Part shown: positions 38,877-50,297 of the stretch, piece after piece
Position numbering within the stretch: position 1 is the first letter of the stretch
Layout of the letters: the number at the start of each line of letters is the position of its first letter
Source: Pseudomonas matsuisoli
GTDB lineage: Bacteria > Pseudomonadota > Gammaproteobacteria > Pseudomonadales > Pseudomonadaceae
Length of the DNA stretch: 64,000 bases
Reading direction: 5' to 3'
NCBI RefSeq assembly: GCF_014647635.1
Contig: NZ_BMPO01000003.1
Span: 577,978 to 641,977, forward strand
Translations under genes and position numbers: made by a program
Notes under the pieces: generated by a model
Told to the model about the DNA's origin: nothing
Databases searched by the model: none
The model's input: only the letters and a program-made list of their open reading frames with translations

Positions 38877-39703
38877 AGTGGATAGCTCCCAAGCGTGATA
38901 CGGGGATGGCCAGCCAGATCACGCCGGCTGGATATCTGTTGAAACCCCTGTGCGACCAGTAAAGCTGCAACGTCTTCGGCTTGATCGAAACCGTGCTCGA
39001 GGAGCAGCCAACCACCTGGTTGCAGATAGGCTGGCGCCTGCCCGACGATGAGGCGGATATCGTCCAGGCCGTCGTCGCCCGCAACGAGCGCACTGCGCGG
39101 CTCATATCGCACATCGCCTTCATCAAGGTGATGGTCGTCTTTCGCGATATAGGGCGGATTGCTGACGATTAACTCGAAGCGCTCACCCGCCAGTGCGCTG
39201 AACCAATCTGAGCAGAGGAACCGCGCATTCTTAACGGCATGCTGGCACCGGTTGCGCTCGGCCAAGGACACGGCGCCGGGCATGCGATCCACACCCGTCA
39301 GTTGCCAATGGCGGCGTTCCACCGCCAGGGCCAGCGCGATTGCGCCGGTTCCTGTCCCTAAGTCAAGCACCTTGCCGGGCGTGTCCGGCCGCAGCGAAAG
39401 CGCCGTCTCGACCAGCAATTCGGTGTCGGGTCGTGGAATCAGGGTATCCGGAGCCACTTCGAGATCCAGCGTCCAGAAACCTTGGTGCCCAATGAGATAG
39501 GCAATGGGTTCGCCTTCACGCCGGCGTTCAATAAGCCGTTCGAATGCAAGGGCTTGCGCCCCATCGAGCGTTTTTTCCGGCCAGGTACGCAGGTAGCTTC
39601 GCGTTTTACCGAGGACATGCGAGAGCAGTATTTCAGCGTCCAACCGCGCCGTCGCCGAGGCCGGCAGCTGGGCTTCGGCAAGCGCCGCCGCTATCGTTGA
39701 CAT
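38873..39703 (-). CDS. prmC: Peptide chain release factor N5-glutamine methyltransferase PrmC
   Basis: The 276-residue product has DLGTGTG (114-120) for SAM and NPPY (182-185) for glutamine binding, plus IPRPDTELLVE. It methylates the GGQ glutamine of release factors, and its gene follows prfA directly. I chose the ATG at 39703, preceded by CGAGGAG; a TTG at 39727 is poorer. Confidence 0.96.
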   Translation of the reverse strand: MSTIAAALAEAQLPASATARLDAEILLSHVLGKTRSYLRTWPEKTLDGAQALAFERLIERRREGEPIAYLIGHQGFWTLDLEVAPDTLIPRPDTELLVETALSLRPDTPGKVLDLGTGTGAIALALAVERRHWQLTGVDRMPGAVSLAERNRCQHAVKNARFLCSDWFSALAGERFELIVSNPPYIAKDDHHLDEGDVRYEPRSALVAGDDGLDDIRLIVGQAPAYLQPGGWLLLEHGFDQAEDVAALLVAQGFQQISSRRDLAGHPRITLGSYPL

Positions 39704-39723
39704 AGAACTCCTCGAAGGACGGC

Positions 39724-40806
39724 TCAATCGCCCAGCGCGGCGAGCTGATCGGCCTGGTATTCCTGCAACAGCGGCTCGATAACTTGCTCGACGGCGCCAC
39801 TGACGACTTCGTTCAACGAATAAAGCGTGAGGTTGATGCGGTGATCGGTCACCCGCCCCTGCGGAAAATTGTAGGTCCGGATGCGCTCGGAGCGGTCACC
39901 CGAGCCGACCAGCAGACGACGCGTATCAGAGATTTCCTTATGCGCGGCGGCTTCCTGCTGATCCTGCAGCTTCGCGGCGAGCCACGACATCGCTTTTGCG
40001 CGGTTCTTGTGCTGCGAGCGTTCTTCCTGGCACTCCACCACCGTACCGGTCGGCAAGTGGGTGATGCGGATGGCCGAATCGGTGGTGTTGACGTGCTGCC
40101 CGCCCGCTCCCGACGAACGATAGGTATCGATACGTAGATCTGCCGGATTGATCTCGATCGCTGCCTGACCATCAGGCTCGGGCAATACTGCTACGGTGCA
40201 CGCCGAGGTATGGATACGCCCCTGCGACTCCGTCTCCGGAACACGCTGCACGCGATGCGCACCGGATTCGAATTTGAGTTTGCTGTAGACGTTGTCGCCT
40301 TCGATGCGCGAGATGACTTCCTTGTAGCCGCCATGCTCCCCTGGGTTTTCGGACAACACCTCGACTCGCCAGCCCTGCCGCTCGGCGTAACGGGAATACA
40401 TGCGGAACAGGTCTCCGGAAAAGATCGCGGCTTCGTCGCCACCCGTACCGGCGCGAATTTCCAAAAACACGTTGCGGCCATCGTTGGGGTCTTTCGGCAG
40501 CAGACTGCGCTGCAACGCTTCTTCCAACTCGACCAGCCGTGCCTTGGCCTCGGCTACTTCTTCCTCGGCCATCTCGCGAAGGTCCGGGTCGTTGTCCTTC
40601 AGCAGTGCCAGCGCGCCCTCGAGATCGTTCTGTACCTTACGGAAATGCTGAAAGGTCGAAACCACAGGCTCGACTTCGGCGTATTCCTTGGAATAGGCGC
40701 GAAAACGCGTCTGATCGGAAATGATTTCCGCGTCCCCCAATAACGCCGTGAGCTCTTCGTAACGATCCTGCAAGGTGTCGAGCTTATTGAGCAGTGAAGC
40801 TTTCAT
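39724..40806 (-). CDS. prfA: Peptide chain release factor 1
   Basis: The 360-residue protein has GGQ at 235-237 ([10 protein letters not shown]) and the RF1 domain order of coiled N-terminus, PCRF and RF-1 domains. It reads UAA and UAG stops. Its ATG overlaps the hemA stop (ATGA), and prmC, which methylates its GGQ, follows. Confidence 0.98.
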   Translation of the reverse strand: MKASLLNKLDTLQDRYEELTALLGDAEIISDQTRFRAYSKEYAEVEPVVSTFQHFRKVQNDLEGALALLKDNDPDLREMAEEEVAEAKARLVELEEALQRSLLPKDPNDGRNVFLEIRAGTGGDEAAIFSGDLFRMYSRYAERQGWRVEVLSENPGEHGGYKEVISRIEGDNVYSKLKFESGAHRVQRVPETESQGRIHTSACTVAVLPEPDGQAAIEINPADLRIDTYRSSGAGGQHVNTTDSAIRITHLPTGTVVECQEERSQHKNRAKAMSWLAAKLQDQQEAAAHKEISDTRRLLVGSGDRSERIRTYNFPQGRVTDHRINLTLYSLNEVVSGAVEQVIEPLLQEYQADQLAALGD

Positions 40807-42071
40807 GATTTTGGCTCGCCCTCGTCGAGAGCAAAGAGTTCCTGTGCGACGCCCAAGGCCTCGAAACGCCCGGACGCGGAGAATTTTTTCATCTGCACGC
40901 TCGGTGCATGCAACAATTTGTTCGTCAGGCTACGCGCCAATTGGGCCATGGCCTCTTCCGGGCTCGCCCCGTTCGCCAGCGCGCGCTGCGCCTTGGCTAA
41001 CTCATCGTCACGGAGGCGCTCGGCCTGTTGGCGGTAGGATCTGAGTACGTCGACGGCAGCCAGTTCACGCAGGCGCAACATGAAATCGCCAGCGCCATTG
41101 CTTACCAGTTCCTCGGCCGCTTGCGCGGCGCCCTGCCGATTCTTGAGGTTTTCCGCGACGACTTCGTGCAGGTCATCGACGGTGTACAAGTACACGTCGT
41201 CGAGCTGACCCACCTCGGGCTCGATGTCACGCGGTACGGCAATGTCCACCATAAACATTGGCTTGTGCTTGCGCACCTTGATCGCTCGCTCAACCGCGCC
41301 CTTGCCCAGGATCGGCAGCTGGCTGGCCGTGGAGCTGATGACGATGTCGCTGTGCACGAGTTGCTCAGGAATATCCGCCAGGAGCACCGCGTGAGCGCCA
41401 AACTGCTCGGCAAGCATCCCGGCGCGCTCGAGCGTACGGTTCGCGACGACGATGCGCTTGATGCCCTGTTCGTGGAGGTGGCGTGCCACGAGCGTGATGG
41501 TCTCACCGGCACCGATCAACAACGCCTGGCTGTCATGGAGATCGGTGAATATCTGCTTGGCCAGGCTGACCGCGGCGAATGCCACCGAAACGGGATTTTC
41601 CCCGATCGCCGTATCCGTTCTGACGGTCTTGGCGGTACTGAAGGTCGCTTGAAACAGCCGCCCCAGCAACGGGCCGACGGTCCCGGCCTCACGCGCCACG
41701 GCGTACGCAGATTTCATCTGCCCAAGAATCTGCGGCTCGCCCAATACCATGGAGTCGAGCCCGGCAGCGACCCTCATCATGTGGCGCACGGCTTCGTCTT
41801 CGGCGTGCACGTAGGTGCAGGCGCGCAACTCGTCGAGGTCAAGGTGGTGATAGTCGGCCAACCAGGCAAGCACGCTGTCCGGCGCCGGATCATCCTGCTC
41901 CAGGTACAGCTCGCTACGGTTGCACGTCGAGAGAATCGCCGCTTCGCGGCTGGGCGTGATCTGACATAACTGTTTCAACGCGTCGACCAGCTGCTCCGGC
42001 GTGAACGCCACGCGCTCGCGTACGTCCACAGAAGCGGTCTTGTGATTGATGCCGAGCGCGATGAAAGCCAT
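40803..42071 (-). CDS. hemA: Glutamyl-tRNA reductase
   Basis: The 422-residue enzyme begins [19 protein letters not shown], with catalytic Cys50 in STCNRSELY and the NADPH site [15 protein letters not shown]. It starts tetrapyrrole (heme, siroheme, B12) synthesis from glutamyl-tRNA. It heads the minus-strand run hemA-prfA-prmC-moeB-murI and is divergent from the TPR lipoprotein gene over 230 bases. Confidence 0.98.
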   Translation of the reverse strand: MAFIALGINHKTASVDVRERVAFTPEQLVDALKQLCQITPSREAAILSTCNRSELYLEQDDPAPDSVLAWLADYHHLDLDELRACTYVHAEDEAVRHMMRVAAGLDSMVLGEPQILGQMKSAYAVAREAGTVGPLLGRLFQATFSTAKTVRTDTAIGENPVSVAFAAVSLAKQIFTDLHDSQALLIGAGETITLVARHLHEQGIKRIVVANRTLERAGMLAEQFGAHAVLLADIPEQLVHSDIVISSTASQLPILGKGAVERAIKVRKHKPMFMVDIAVPRDIEPEVGQLDDVYLYTVDDLHEVVAENLKNRQGAAQAAEELVSNGAGDFMLRLRELAAVDVLRSYRQQAERLRDDELAKAQRALANGASPEEAMAQLARSLTNKLLHAPSVQMKKFSASGRFEALGVAQELFALDEGEPKS

Positions 42072-42301
42072 GCGGAATAGGAGACGGAACTACGAAGCCG
42101 GCAATTGTCCTACTTCGCTGAACATGCGACAACCACTGACCGATAGATCGTGCTAATAGCGAAGCGCCAAAAGCGCCGCACGAACCCACAGCAGGTGTGT
42201 CTTACACCTAGGTAACTCCAGCCGACCTCGCCCATGTGCTTGCCAGATCGCATATGTCATGATGACCAAACCGCAGGTAAGCCGCAGCGCCCTCTATATC
42301 T

Positions 42302-44011
42302 ATGAAAAAACTTCCCGCATTGCTGACCGCCCTTCTCATGCTCGGTGGCTGCCAGAGTTTCACCCCGCCTGAGCAGGAGACGTCACCGCCTTCGGAGAAT
42401 AAGGATGCAGTGGCAGCACCGGAGCAATACGGCTCGTTCAGTGCAGATACGCTCTATGCGCTGCTGACCGCAGAACTGGCTGGCCAGCGGAACCGGTTCG
42501 ATATCGCCCTAGGCAATTACGTGCAACAAGCCAATGCCACGCGCGACCCTGCGGTCGCGGAACGTGCATTTCGTATCGCCGAATACCTGGGCGCGGAACA
42601 AGCCGCCTTGGACAGCGCAATGATTTGGGCGGACGCCGCACGCAACAACCTGGACGCGCAGCGCGCGGCTGCCATGCAACTGGCACGTGCCGGCCGGTAC
42701 GACGAAGCCATGACGTACATGGAGAAAGTGCTGCAGCGGCAAGGCGCGACACATTTCGACTTCCTCGCGCTCTCGGCTGCAGAAACCGATCCTGCCACTC
42801 GCGCAGGCCTGCTGAGCAGCTTCGATCGTCTACTGGAAAAATATCCCAGCAACAGCCAATTGCTGTTCGGTAAAGCGGTCCTGCTACAGCAAGACGGCAA
42901 ATCCGAAGAGGCCCTCACATTACTGGGGGACAACATGGAAGTGGCACCGGTCCTGCTGCGTGCTCGGCTGCTGCAAGAACTCGACCGGGGCGACGAAGCA
43001 CTGCCGGCGTTGCGTGACGGTATCGAAGAGCATCCCGACGATAAACGCTTGCGTCTCGCTTACGCCCGGACACTGGTGGAAAACGGCCGGATCGATGATG
43101 CCAAGAACGAATTTGCCACGCTCCTGCAGCAGTTCCCAACCGATGACGACCTGCGTTTTTCCCTTGCGTTGGTCAGCATGGAAGCCGGTGCATGGAACGA
43201 GGCCCAGTCCTATCTCGAGGAATTGCTCGCTCGGGGCACCGATCTGGATACGGTCCACTTCAACCTCGGACGCGTGTACGAAGAACAAGGCGAGCCGCTT
43301 CGCGCACTCGGTGAATACGAGCAGGTTGGCCCAGGCGCGGACTACCTATCCGCCCAGTTACGGCACACCGTCATCCTGTTCGATGCTGGCCGCGAAGACG
43401 AAGCGCGGCGCCAACTTGCCAATGCACGTCAGGCGCAGCCCGACTTCGCCATCCAACTCTTCTTGATCGAGGCGGAAAACTACAAGGAGCGCGAGCGATA
43501 CGCCGATGCCCAGCGCGTATTGGATACGGCGCTGACGCAATTCCCAGACGATGCGAGCCTTCTTTACACCCGCGCAATGCTTGCCGAACAAGGCGGCGAC
43601 CTCAAGAAACTGGAATCCGATCTGCGCCGAATCATAGAGCGCGAGCCCGAAAACGCGATGGCCCTGAACGCGCTGGGTTACACCCTGGCGGATCAAACCG
43701 ACCGTTTCGACGAGGCCAAACAGCTTATCGAGGCCGCGTACAAACTTGCTCCCGAGGACCCTGCAGTGCTCGACAGCCTTGGCTGGGTCAATTTCCGCCT
43801 AGGCAACTTTCCTGAAGCCGAGCGTCATCTGCGCGATGCGCTGCAACGCTATCCAGACGGCGAGATTGCTGCGCACCTGGGTGAAGTGCTCTGGGCACAG
43901 GGTAAAAAACAGGAGGCGCGAGACATTTGGCGCACCGCGTACCAGGCAGAGCCCGAAAGCACGGTACTGCGCAGCACCCTGAAACGCCTGACTGGATCGG
44001 AGACACCCTAA
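42302..44011 (+). CDS. TPR-repeat lipoprotein (PA4667-like)
   Basis: The 569-residue product has a lipobox (LLMLGGC, Cys17) and then a long series of tetratricopeptide repeats through the C-terminus (for example [19 protein letters not shown] and [19 protein letters not shown]). It is likely an outer-membrane-bound scaffold. The gene sits divergent from hemA and two bases before lolB, a Pseudomonas arrangement. Function not known. Confidence 0.88.
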   Translation: MKKLPALLTALLMLGGCQSFTPPEQETSPPSENKDAVAAPEQYGSFSADTLYALLTAELAGQRNRFDIALGNYVQQANATRDPAVAERAFRIAEYLGAEQAALDSAMIWADAARNNLDAQRAAAMQLARAGRYDEAMTYMEKVLQRQGATHFDFLALSAAETDPATRAGLLSSFDRLLEKYPSNSQLLFGKAVLLQQDGKSEEALTLLGDNMEVAPVLLRARLLQELDRGDEALPALRDGIEEHPDDKRLRLAYARTLVENGRIDDAKNEFATLLQQFPTDDDLRFSLALVSMEAGAWNEAQSYLEELLARGTDLDTVHFNLGRVYEEQGEPLRALGEYEQVGPGADYLSAQLRHTVILFDAGREDEARRQLANARQAQPDFAIQLFLIEAENYKERERYADAQRVLDTALTQFPDDASLLYTRAMLAEQGGDLKKLESDLRRIIEREPENAMALNALGYTLADQTDRFDEAKQLIEAAYKLAPEDPAVLDSLGWVNFRLGNFPEAERHLRDALQRYPDGEIAAHLGEVLWAQGKKQEARDIWRTAYQAEPESTVLRSTLKRLTGSETP

Positions 44012-44013
44012 AC

Positions 44014-44628
44014 ATGCTGGCACGTTATCTCACGCTAGGACTCGTATTCGCACTGCTCGCTGGCTGCGCCGGAGTGGGTCAACGCGAAGCGGTAGAGGGT
44101 CAAGGCGACCCCAGGCAATGGGCCGAACACAAAGCGCGCGTCGCCACGCTGGACGGTTGGCAAATCAGTGGGAAGGTCGGCATCCGCGCACCGCGCGATT
44201 CCGGAAGCGGCTCGCTTTTCTGGCTCCAGCGACAGGACTATTACGATATCCGGCTCTCCGGCCCCCTGGGCCGTGGCGCCGCGCGCCTGACCGGACGTCC
44301 TGGCGCCGTCCAACTCGAATCGAGCGAAGGCCGCTACGCCGCCGAGTCACCCGAAGCTCTCTTGACCCGGCAAGTCGGTTGGCAATTGCCCGTATCCAAT
44401 CTGCTCTGGTGGATTCGTGGCCTGCCCGCGCCCGATAGCAAAAGCCGCGTTTCCCTGGATGCAGGAAGCCATCTTGCCCGACTAGAGCAGGACGGCTGGT
44501 CGATCGAATACACGCGTTACGCCGATTTCGACGGCTACACGCTTCCTGAACGACTCAAGCTCACTGGCCAAGATGTGGAAGTGATTCTTGTCGTGAAGGA
44601 GTGGCAGCCACGGGTGCTCGGTCATTGA
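44014..44628 (+). CDS. lolB: Outer-membrane lipoprotein insertion receptor LolB
   Basis: The 204-residue lipoprotein has lipobox LLAGC (Cys18), then [24 protein letters not shown], the LolB signature, and a beta-barrel-like half. It receives lipoproteins from LolA and inserts them in the outer membrane. It starts two bases after the TPR gene and ends one base before ispE. Confidence 0.94.
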   Translation: MLARYLTLGLVFALLAGCAGVGQREAVEGQGDPRQWAEHKARVATLDGWQISGKVGIRAPRDSGSGSLFWLQRQDYYDIRLSGPLGRGAARLTGRPGAVQLESSEGRYAAESPEALLTRQVGWQLPVSNLLWWIRGLPAPDSKSRVSLDAGSHLARLEQDGWSIEYTRYADFDGYTLPERLKLTGQDVEVILVVKEWQPRVLGH

Positions 44629-44629
44629 C

Positions 44630-45484
44630 ATGAAAGACGCTGCATTGATTCTTCCGGCGCCCGCCAAGCTAAATCTCATGCTTCACATTCTGGGTCGCCG
44701 CGCTGACGGTTATCACGAATTACAGACCCTCTTCCAATTCATCGATCACTGCGACCAACTTGGCTTTGCCCCGAGATCGGACGGTGAAATACACCTGCAT
44801 AGCCCGATCGAGGGGGTCGCTCACGACGACAATTTGATCGTGCGCGCAGCGCGTAAGCTGCAGCGTCATGCGCAAAACGGCACGGGTGCGGATATCTGGC
44901 TGGAAAAATATCTGCCAATGGGCGGCGGACTCGGCGGCGGAAGCTCCGATGCTGCAACGACGCTCGTTGCGTTGAACCACCTATGGAGTACCGGGCTCGA
45001 TGAAGATGCGCTGGCCGACATCGGCCTCGCGCTGGGCGCAGACGTCCCTGTTTTCGTCCGTGGGCATGCCGCTTTTGCTGAAGGCGTGGGCGAACGCCTG
45101 CAGCCTGTAACCCTCGAAGAGCCTTGGTATCTCGTTATAGCGCCGCAAGTATTTGTCAGCACAGCAGAAATTTTCTGCGCACCGGAGTTGACACGTGATA
45201 CGCCCGCCATTAAAGTGCGCACCGTTCTCGAGCGGGGCGGTCGAAATGACTGTCAACCGGTAGTAGCAGAGCGCTATGAAGCAATTCGTAACGCGCTGAA
45301 TTGGCTGGATAATTTCACGACAGCAAAACTGACCGGAACTGGCGGATGTGTATTTGGGGCCTTCCCAAACAAAGTCGAAGCTGATAAAGTCTCGGCCCAA
45401 CTTCCAGCCCACCTGCCAGGGTTCGTAGCGAAGGGTTGCAATGTTTCACCGTTGCACCAAAAGATGCGATCACTGACTCGATGA
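44630..45484 (+). CDS. ispE: 4-diphosphocytidyl-2-C-methyl-D-erythritol kinase
   Basis: The 284-residue GHMP kinase begins [25 protein letters not shown] and has the ATP loop [17 protein letters not shown] (about 93-109). It phosphorylates CDP-ME in the MEP isoprenoid pathway. One base separates it from lolB. A tRNA gene follows, as in other pseudomonads. Confidence 0.97.
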   Translation: MKDAALILPAPAKLNLMLHILGRRADGYHELQTLFQFIDHCDQLGFAPRSDGEIHLHSPIEGVAHDDNLIVRAARKLQRHAQNGTGADIWLEKYLPMGGGLGGGSSDAATTLVALNHLWSTGLDEDALADIGLALGADVPVFVRGHAAFAEGVGERLQPVTLEEPWYLVIAPQVFVSTAEIFCAPELTRDTPAIKVRTVLERGGRNDCQPVVAERYEAIRNALNWLDNFTTAKLTGTGGCVFGAFPNKVEADKVSAQLPAHLPGFVAKGCNVSPLHQKMRSLTR

Positions 45485-45491
45485 GCACTAT

Positions 45492-45566
45492 AGGGGCGTC
45501 GCCAAGCGGTAAGGCAGCAGGTTTTGATCCTGCCATGCGTTGGTTCGAATCCAGCCGCCCCTGCCA
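45492..45566 (+). tRNA. tRNA-Gln (anticodon TTG)
   Basis: The 75-base sequence folds as a cloverleaf. The acceptor stem is AGGGGCG/CGCCCCT, with discriminator G and an encoded CCA. The anticodon stem GCAGG/CCTGC encloses loop TTTTGAT, with anticodon TTG at 45524-45526. The T-arm contains GGTTCGAATCC. It lies 7 bases after ispE, the usual Pseudomonas position. Confidence 0.97.
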
Positions 45567-45574
45567 TATCTTAG

Positions 45575-45627
45575 AAAGCTGTTCAGAACGAAAGCCCCAA
45601 CGCTCTCGCTTTTGAACAGCTTTTTGT
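45575..45627 (+). terminator. Hairpin terminator between tRNA-Gln and prs
   Basis: AAAGCTGTTCA (45575-45585) pairs with TGAACAGCTTT (45613-45623) and is followed by a T run. It would define the 3' end of the tRNA transcript or attenuate read-through to prs. Confidence 0.8.
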
Positions 45628-45664
45628 TTATCAGGTTTACCCAAAAAGTCGGCAGGAACTGCGT

Positions 45665-46606
45665 GTGTCGAAGATGATGGTCTTCACGGGGAACGCGAAC
45701 CCCGACCTGGCTCGCCGAGTAGTGCGCCAGCTGCATATACCTCTGGGCGACGTGTCCGTTGGCAAATTCTCCGACGGTGAAATCAGCGTCGAGATCAACG
45801 AGAACGTGCGTGGCAAGGATGTCTTCCTCATCCAGCCTACTTGCGCCCCAACCAATGACAACCTGATGGAACTGGTCGTGATGGCTGACGCCTTCCGCCG
45901 TTCCTCGGCTACCCGCATCACGGCTGTCATCCCCTACTTCGGCTACGCACGCCAGGATCGCCGTCCTCGTTCTGCGCGTGTTGCCATCAGCGCCAAAGTG
46001 GTCGCTGATATGCTCACGGTGGTTGGCGTCGATCGCGTCTTGACCGTCGATCTGCATGCTGACCAGATTCAGGGCTTCTTCGATATCCCCGTCGACAACA
46101 TCTACGGCTCCCCCGTACTCGTCGACGACATCGAAGACCAGCGCTTCGAAAATCTGATGATCGTTTCCCCCGATATCGGTGGTGTCGTTCGCGCCCGGGC
46201 TGTTGCCAAATCGTTGGGTGTCGACCTTGCGATCATCGATAAGCGTCGGCCGAAAGCCAACCAGTCCGAAGTCATGCACATCATCGGTGACGTTCAGGAT
46301 CGTACCTGCGTTCTGGTCGATGACATGGTCGATACCGCAGGCACGTTAGGCCATGCTGCCAAGGCGCTTAAAGACCACGGCGCTGCCAAGGTCATCGCTT
46401 ACTGCACGCACCCTGTACTGTCCGGTCGCGCTATTGAGAACATCGAGAATTCGGTACTCGACGAGTTGGTCGTTACCAACACCGTTCCGCTGTCCGCTGC
46501 CGGTCAAGCCTGCACACGTATTCGCCAGCTGGACATTGCGCCCGTCGTCGCGGAAGCGATGCGTCGCATCAGCAATGAGGAATCCATCAGCGCCATGTTC
46601 CGCTAA
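45665..46606 (+). CDS. prs: Ribose-phosphate pyrophosphokinase
   Basis: The 313-residue enzyme starts with GTG then [18 protein letters not shown], as in other pseudomonads, and has the PRPP-binding loop [17 protein letters not shown] and the flexible loop [11 protein letters not shown]. It makes PRPP for nucleotides, His and Trp. AGGAA precedes the GTG. Confidence 0.98.
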   Translation: MSKMMVFTGNANPDLARRVVRQLHIPLGDVSVGKFSDGEISVEINENVRGKDVFLIQPTCAPTNDNLMELVVMADAFRRSSATRITAVIPYFGYARQDRRPRSARVAISAKVVADMLTVVGVDRVLTVDLHADQIQGFFDIPVDNIYGSPVLVDDIEDQRFENLMIVSPDIGGVVRARAVAKSLGVDLAIIDKRRPKANQSEVMHIIGDVQDRTCVLVDDMVDTAGTLGHAAKALKDHGAAKVIAYCTHPVLSGRAIENIENSVLDELVVTNTVPLSAAGQACTRIRQLDIAPVVAEAMRRISNEESISAMFR

Positions 46607-46629
46607 GCGGAAGCGACGTTGATACAACG

Positions 46630-46654
46630 GCCCCGCCTCGTGCGGGGCTTTTTT
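46630..46654 (+). terminator. Terminator between prs and rplY
   Basis: GCCCCGC pairs with GCGGGGC around CTCGT, followed by six T residues. Confidence 0.93.
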
Positions 46655-46716
46655 GCCGAACCGCTCAATCGCTGGTCGCAAGCGAACGTACGGAACGGTT
46701 TTTTTGGAGAAACACC

Positions 46717-47340
46717 ATGAGCAATGAATTCAACCTGAATGCCGAAGCGCGTTCCGACCTGGGGAAAGGTGCGAGCCGCCGCCTGCGTCGTAACGCTGCC
46801 CTCGTTCCTGCCGTGATCTACGGCGGTGACAAGGCGCCTGTATCGATCAGCCTGGTCGCGAAAGATTTCGCCAAGCTGTTGGAAAACGAAGCCGCCTTCA
46901 GCCACGTGCTGAACCTGAGCGTCGACGGCAAAGCCGAAAACGTTCTGATCAAAGCGCTGCAGCGCCACCCAGCTAAAGGCTTCGTCCTGCACGCCGACTT
47001 CGTACGCGTTGTCGCTGGCCAGAAGCTGACCGCGCACGTCCCGCTGCACTTCATCAACGAAGGCACGGCCGTTGGCGTCAAGCAAAGCGGCGGCGAAATC
47101 CTGCACAGCTTGAGCGAAGTCGAAGTCTCCTGCCTGCCGAAAGACCTGCCGGAGTTCATTGAAGTCGACTTCGCTAAAGTCGAACTCGATCAGACCGTTC
47201 ACCTGTCCGACATCAAACTGCCGAAAGGCGTTGAGCTGGTTGCTCTCGCACATGGCAGCGATCTGCCGGTTGCCAGCATCCACATGCCGCGCATTCGTGT
47301 AGAAGATGAAAGCAGCGAAGGCGAAGGCACTGCCGAGTAA
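46717..47340 (+). CDS. rplY: 50S ribosomal protein L25 (Ctc/TL5 type)
   Basis: The 207-residue protein begins [25 protein letters not shown] and has both the L25 5S-rRNA-binding domain and the C-terminal TL5 beta domain, ending with an acidic tail ([12 protein letters not shown]). A TTTGGAGAAAC ribosome site precedes it. Standard place between prs and pth. Confidence 0.97.
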   Translation: MSNEFNLNAEARSDLGKGASRRLRRNAALVPAVIYGGDKAPVSISLVAKDFAKLLENEAAFSHVLNLSVDGKAENVLIKALQRHPAKGFVLHADFVRVVAGQKLTAHVPLHFINEGTAVGVKQSGGEILHSLSEVEVSCLPKDLPEFIEVDFAKVELDQTVHLSDIKLPKGVELVALAHGSDLPVASIHMPRIRVEDESSEGEGTAE

Positions 47341-47351
47341 TATCGGCGCGA

Positions 47352-47369
47352 TCCGCACCTAGGTGCGGA
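47352..47369. repeat. Perfect 18-base palindrome between rplY and pth
   Basis: TCCGCACCTAGGTGCGGA is a perfect dyad without loop and without a T-run, so it is not a classical terminator. It may be a protein-binding or processing site. Confidence 0.5.
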
Positions 47370-47393
47370 CCTGCTTCAAGAAAGGGCTCCTGT

Positions 47394-47984
47394 ATGACTG
47401 CCGTACAACTGATCGTTGGCCTGGGTAACCCCGGCCCCGAATACGACCAGACTCGGCACAATGCAGGGGCCCTTTTCGTTGAGCGCCTGGCAGACAGCCA
47501 GCGCATCAACCTTAGCGTCGATCGCAAGTATTTTGGCCTAGTGGGCAAGTTCGTCCATCAGGGTCGCGAGGTTCGTCTGCTCATCCCTACCACCTTCATG
47601 AACCGCAGCGGCCAGTCCGTAGCGGCGTTGGCGAATTTCTTCAAGCTCAAGCCTGAGGAGATCCTGGTAGCCCACGACGAACTCGACATGCCTCCCGGCG
47701 TCGCCAAACTCAAACAGGGTGGCGGGCACGGCGGGCATAACGGGCTGCGCGATATCATCGCAGCGCTCGGTAACCAGAATAACTTTCACCGCCTGCGGCT
47801 CGGCATCGGCCACCCCGGGCATGCCAGCCTAGTGTCCAACTTTGTGCTCGGTCGCGCCCCGCGTGGCGAGCAGGAGCTGCTGGACACCAGCATCGGTTTC
47901 GCTCTCGACGTCCTCCCGGAAATACTCGCCGGTGACTGGACAGTCGCGATGCGCAAGTTGCACAGCCAGAAAGCCACTCTCTAA
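47394..47984 (+). CDS. pth: Peptidyl-tRNA hydrolase
   Basis: The 196-residue enzyme has [17 protein letters not shown] with catalytic His22, [12 protein letters not shown] and [12 protein letters not shown]. It frees tRNA from dropped-off peptidyl-tRNA. AAAGGGCTCCTGT lies before the ATG. Followed by ychF. Confidence 0.97.
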   Translation: MTAVQLIVGLGNPGPEYDQTRHNAGALFVERLADSQRINLSVDRKYFGLVGKFVHQGREVRLLIPTTFMNRSGQSVAALANFFKLKPEEILVAHDELDMPPGVAKLKQGGGHGGHNGLRDIIAALGNQNNFHRLRLGIGHPGHASLVSNFVLGRAPRGEQELLDTSIGFALDVLPEILAGDWTVAMRKLHSQKATL

Positions 47985-48018
47985 TTTTATCTACCGCCTT
48001 TGGCGCGAGGGACACACC

Positions 48019-49119
48019 ATGGGATTCAATTGCGGCATCGTCGGCCTGCCCAACGTTGGCAAGTCCACCCTGTTCAATGCCCTCACCAAATCCGGTATCG
48101 CGGCGGAAAACTTTCCCTTCTGCACCATCGAGCCGAACAGCGGCATCGTACCGATGCCCGATCCGCGCCTTGATGCCCTGGCGGCCATCGTCAAGCCGGA
48201 GAAGGTCATTCCTACCACGATGGAATTCGTCGACATCGCCGGCCTAGTGGCAGGCGCGTCCAAAGGCGAAGGGCTGGGCAATAAGTTCCTCGCCAACATC
48301 CGTGAGACCGATGCGATCGCGCACGTGGTGCGTTGCTTCGAAGATGAAAACGTCATCCACGTCTCCAACAGCGTCGACCCAAAGCGTGACATTGAGATCA
48401 TCGATCTTGAGCTGATCATGGCCGACCTCGACAGCTGCGAGAAGCAACTCCAGCGCGTCACGCGCACCGCCAAGGGTGGCGACAAGGAAGCCGTAGCGCA
48501 AAAGGCGCTGCTGGAAAAACTCATCCCGCACTTCACCGAAGGCAAGCCCGCGCGCAGCCTGCTGAAGACACTGGGTGATGACGAAAAGCGTCTGGCCAAG
48601 ACCTTCCACCTGCTGACCACCAAGCCGGTCATGTACATCGCCAACGTCGCCGAAGACGGCTTCGAGAACAACCCGCACCTGGACGTGGTAAACGCCATCG
48701 CCGAGGAAGAAGGCGCCATCGTGGTACCGGTGTGCAACAAGATCGAAGCCGAGATTGCCGAGTTGGACGATCTGGAAGAGATGCAGATGTTCCTCGAAAC
48801 CATGGGCATGGAGGAGCCGGGGCTGAACCGTGTGATTCGCGCGGGTTACTCGCTGCTGAACCTGCAGACCTACTTCACCGCTGGCGTAAAAGAAGTGCGC
48901 GCGTGGACAGTCAAGGTAGGCGCCACCGCGCCGCAGTCCGCTGCCGCGATTCACACTGACTTCGAAAAAGGCTTCATCCGCGCCGAAGTGGTCGCCTATG
49001 ACGACTTCATCCAATACAAGGGCGAAGCGGGCGCCAAGGAAGCCGGCAAATGGCGCTTGGAAGGCAAGGAATACATCGTCAAAGATGGCGACGTGATGCA
49101 CTTCCGCTTCAACGTTTAA
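48019..49119 (+). CDS. ychF: Redox-responsive ATPase/GTPase YchF (OLA1 family)
   Basis: The 366-residue P-loop protein starts [20 protein letters not shown], has [32 protein letters not shown] and a C-terminal TGS domain ([19 protein letters not shown]). It binds ribosomes and prefers ATP. I chose the ATG at 48019; the frame upstream runs into pth in another phase. Confidence 0.97.
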   Translation: MGFNCGIVGLPNVGKSTLFNALTKSGIAAENFPFCTIEPNSGIVPMPDPRLDALAAIVKPEKVIPTTMEFVDIAGLVAGASKGEGLGNKFLANIRETDAIAHVVRCFEDENVIHVSNSVDPKRDIEIIDLELIMADLDSCEKQLQRVTRTAKGGDKEAVAQKALLEKLIPHFTEGKPARSLLKTLGDDEKRLAKTFHLLTTKPVMYIANVAEDGFENNPHLDVVNAIAEEEGAIVVPVCNKIEAEIAELDDLEEMQMFLETMGMEEPGLNRVIRAGYSLLNLQTYFTAGVKEVRAWTVKVGATAPQSAAAIHTDFEKGFIRAEVVAYDDFIQYKGEAGAKEAGKWRLEGKEYIVKDGDVMHFRFNV

Positions 49120-49133
49120 CCGCCGAGACCTTC

Positions 49134-49168
49134 AAAACCCGCACACGTCAGGTGTTGCGGGTTTTTTT
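49134..49168 (+). terminator. Terminator after ychF
   Basis: AAAACCCGCA pairs with TGCGGGTTTTTTT around a 12-base loop. Confidence 0.92.
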
Positions 49169-49312
49169 ATGCCTGTATGCCCCTCGGACACGGCTTGGGC
49201 AAGCGACTGACGCCTAGCGACCGTCCATGCCTACGCCCCTTCGTCCTATCAATCGAATTACCCTGCCCCGCCCTCTTCAAACGTTCAATAGACAAAAAGA
49301 GGGGACGACGCG

Positions 49313-50146
49313 ATGCGCATACATCACCTCAATTGCGGCTGCATGTGCCCCATCGGCGGTAAATTGTTCGACGGATTCAGTAAAGGGCTTACCGCGCGGC
49401 TGGCGTGCCATTGCCTATTGATAGAGACCGACGCCCACGGCCTGGTGCTCGTAGATACAGGCCTGGGTACGCGGGACATGCGTGCACCGGCTGAAAGGCT
49501 CACACCCTTCTTTCGCGTGTTCAACAACATTCGCTATGCGATGGACCTGACCGCTCTAGCGCAAGTGCAAGCGCTGGGGTTCGCAGCGTCGGACGTGCGG
49601 CATATCGTGCTGACGCATCTGGATTTCGACCACGCCGGGGGACTCGAGGATTTCCCGGGCGCGCAGGTACATCTGCTCCAGCGGGAAATGGATTCGGCAC
49701 GGGCCACCCGTGGATTCATCGCGCGCAACCGATATCGCGCCAAGCAATGGGAAAACATCAGCGACTGGCATTTCTACGCACCTGACGGCGATGCCTGGTT
49801 CGGCTTCGAACGTACCCGCGCGCTCGACGGCCTTCCGCCGGAAATCAGGCTCATCCCGCTACCGGGTCATACCCTTGGGCACGCCGGCGTCGCCATCGAG
49901 AGCGAGAACGGCTGGCTGCTGCACGTGGGCGACGCCTATTTTTACCGCGGCGAGGTGGGACAACCTAAACGCTCATGCACACCCGGTTTGAAGCTGTACC
50001 AACGCATGATGGAAGCTGACAGGACGGCGCGACTAGAGAACCAGGCGCGGTTACGCGCGCTATCGATCGCTCACCAGAAGCAGGTACAGATGTTTTGCAG
50101 CCATGACGCACTGGAGCTGCGTCAAATGCAGGTGGAAACACGCTAA
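49313..50146 (+). CDS. MBL-fold metallohydrolase (lactonase-like)
   Basis: The 277-residue protein has the metallo-beta-lactamase zinc motif THLDFDHAGG (His102, Asp104, Asp106, His107), PLPGHTLGHAG and HVGDAYFY. The usual HxHxDH reads HxDxDH here. It resembles the AHL-lactonase/AttM group in size and start (HHLNCGCMCPIGG), but quorum-signal hydrolysis is only one option. It stands alone, with 193 bases of empty sequence before it. Confidence 0.83.
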   Translation: MRIHHLNCGCMCPIGGKLFDGFSKGLTARLACHCLLIETDAHGLVLVDTGLGTRDMRAPAERLTPFFRVFNNIRYAMDLTALAQVQALGFAASDVRHIVLTHLDFDHAGGLEDFPGAQVHLLQREMDSARATRGFIARNRYRAKQWENISDWHFYAPDGDAWFGFERTRALDGLPPEIRLIPLPGHTLGHAGVAIESENGWLLHVGDAYFYRGEVGQPKRSCTPGLKLYQRMMEADRTARLENQARLRALSIAHQKQVQMFCSHDALELRQMQVETR

Positions 50147-50297
50147 GGCCATGTCATCCGCGCCGTGACTAACACGCGCAGCTGCTTGGCAACTGCCCTC
50201 CTCTACCTATAGCCGGATACTCCGCGCCTTACAACATCGACTCAGCGACGCACCTACATATCAAGCCCTGCGCAATAACAGGGCCTGACGACTACAG

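Noticed and set aside
45492..45566. tRNA-Gln as integration site of an island
   Set aside because: Housekeeping genes in conserved order continue on both sides, and no integrase or direct repeat is present.
47352..47369. Terminator between rplY and pth
   Set aside because: The palindrome has no loop and no T-run; pth is probably read through.
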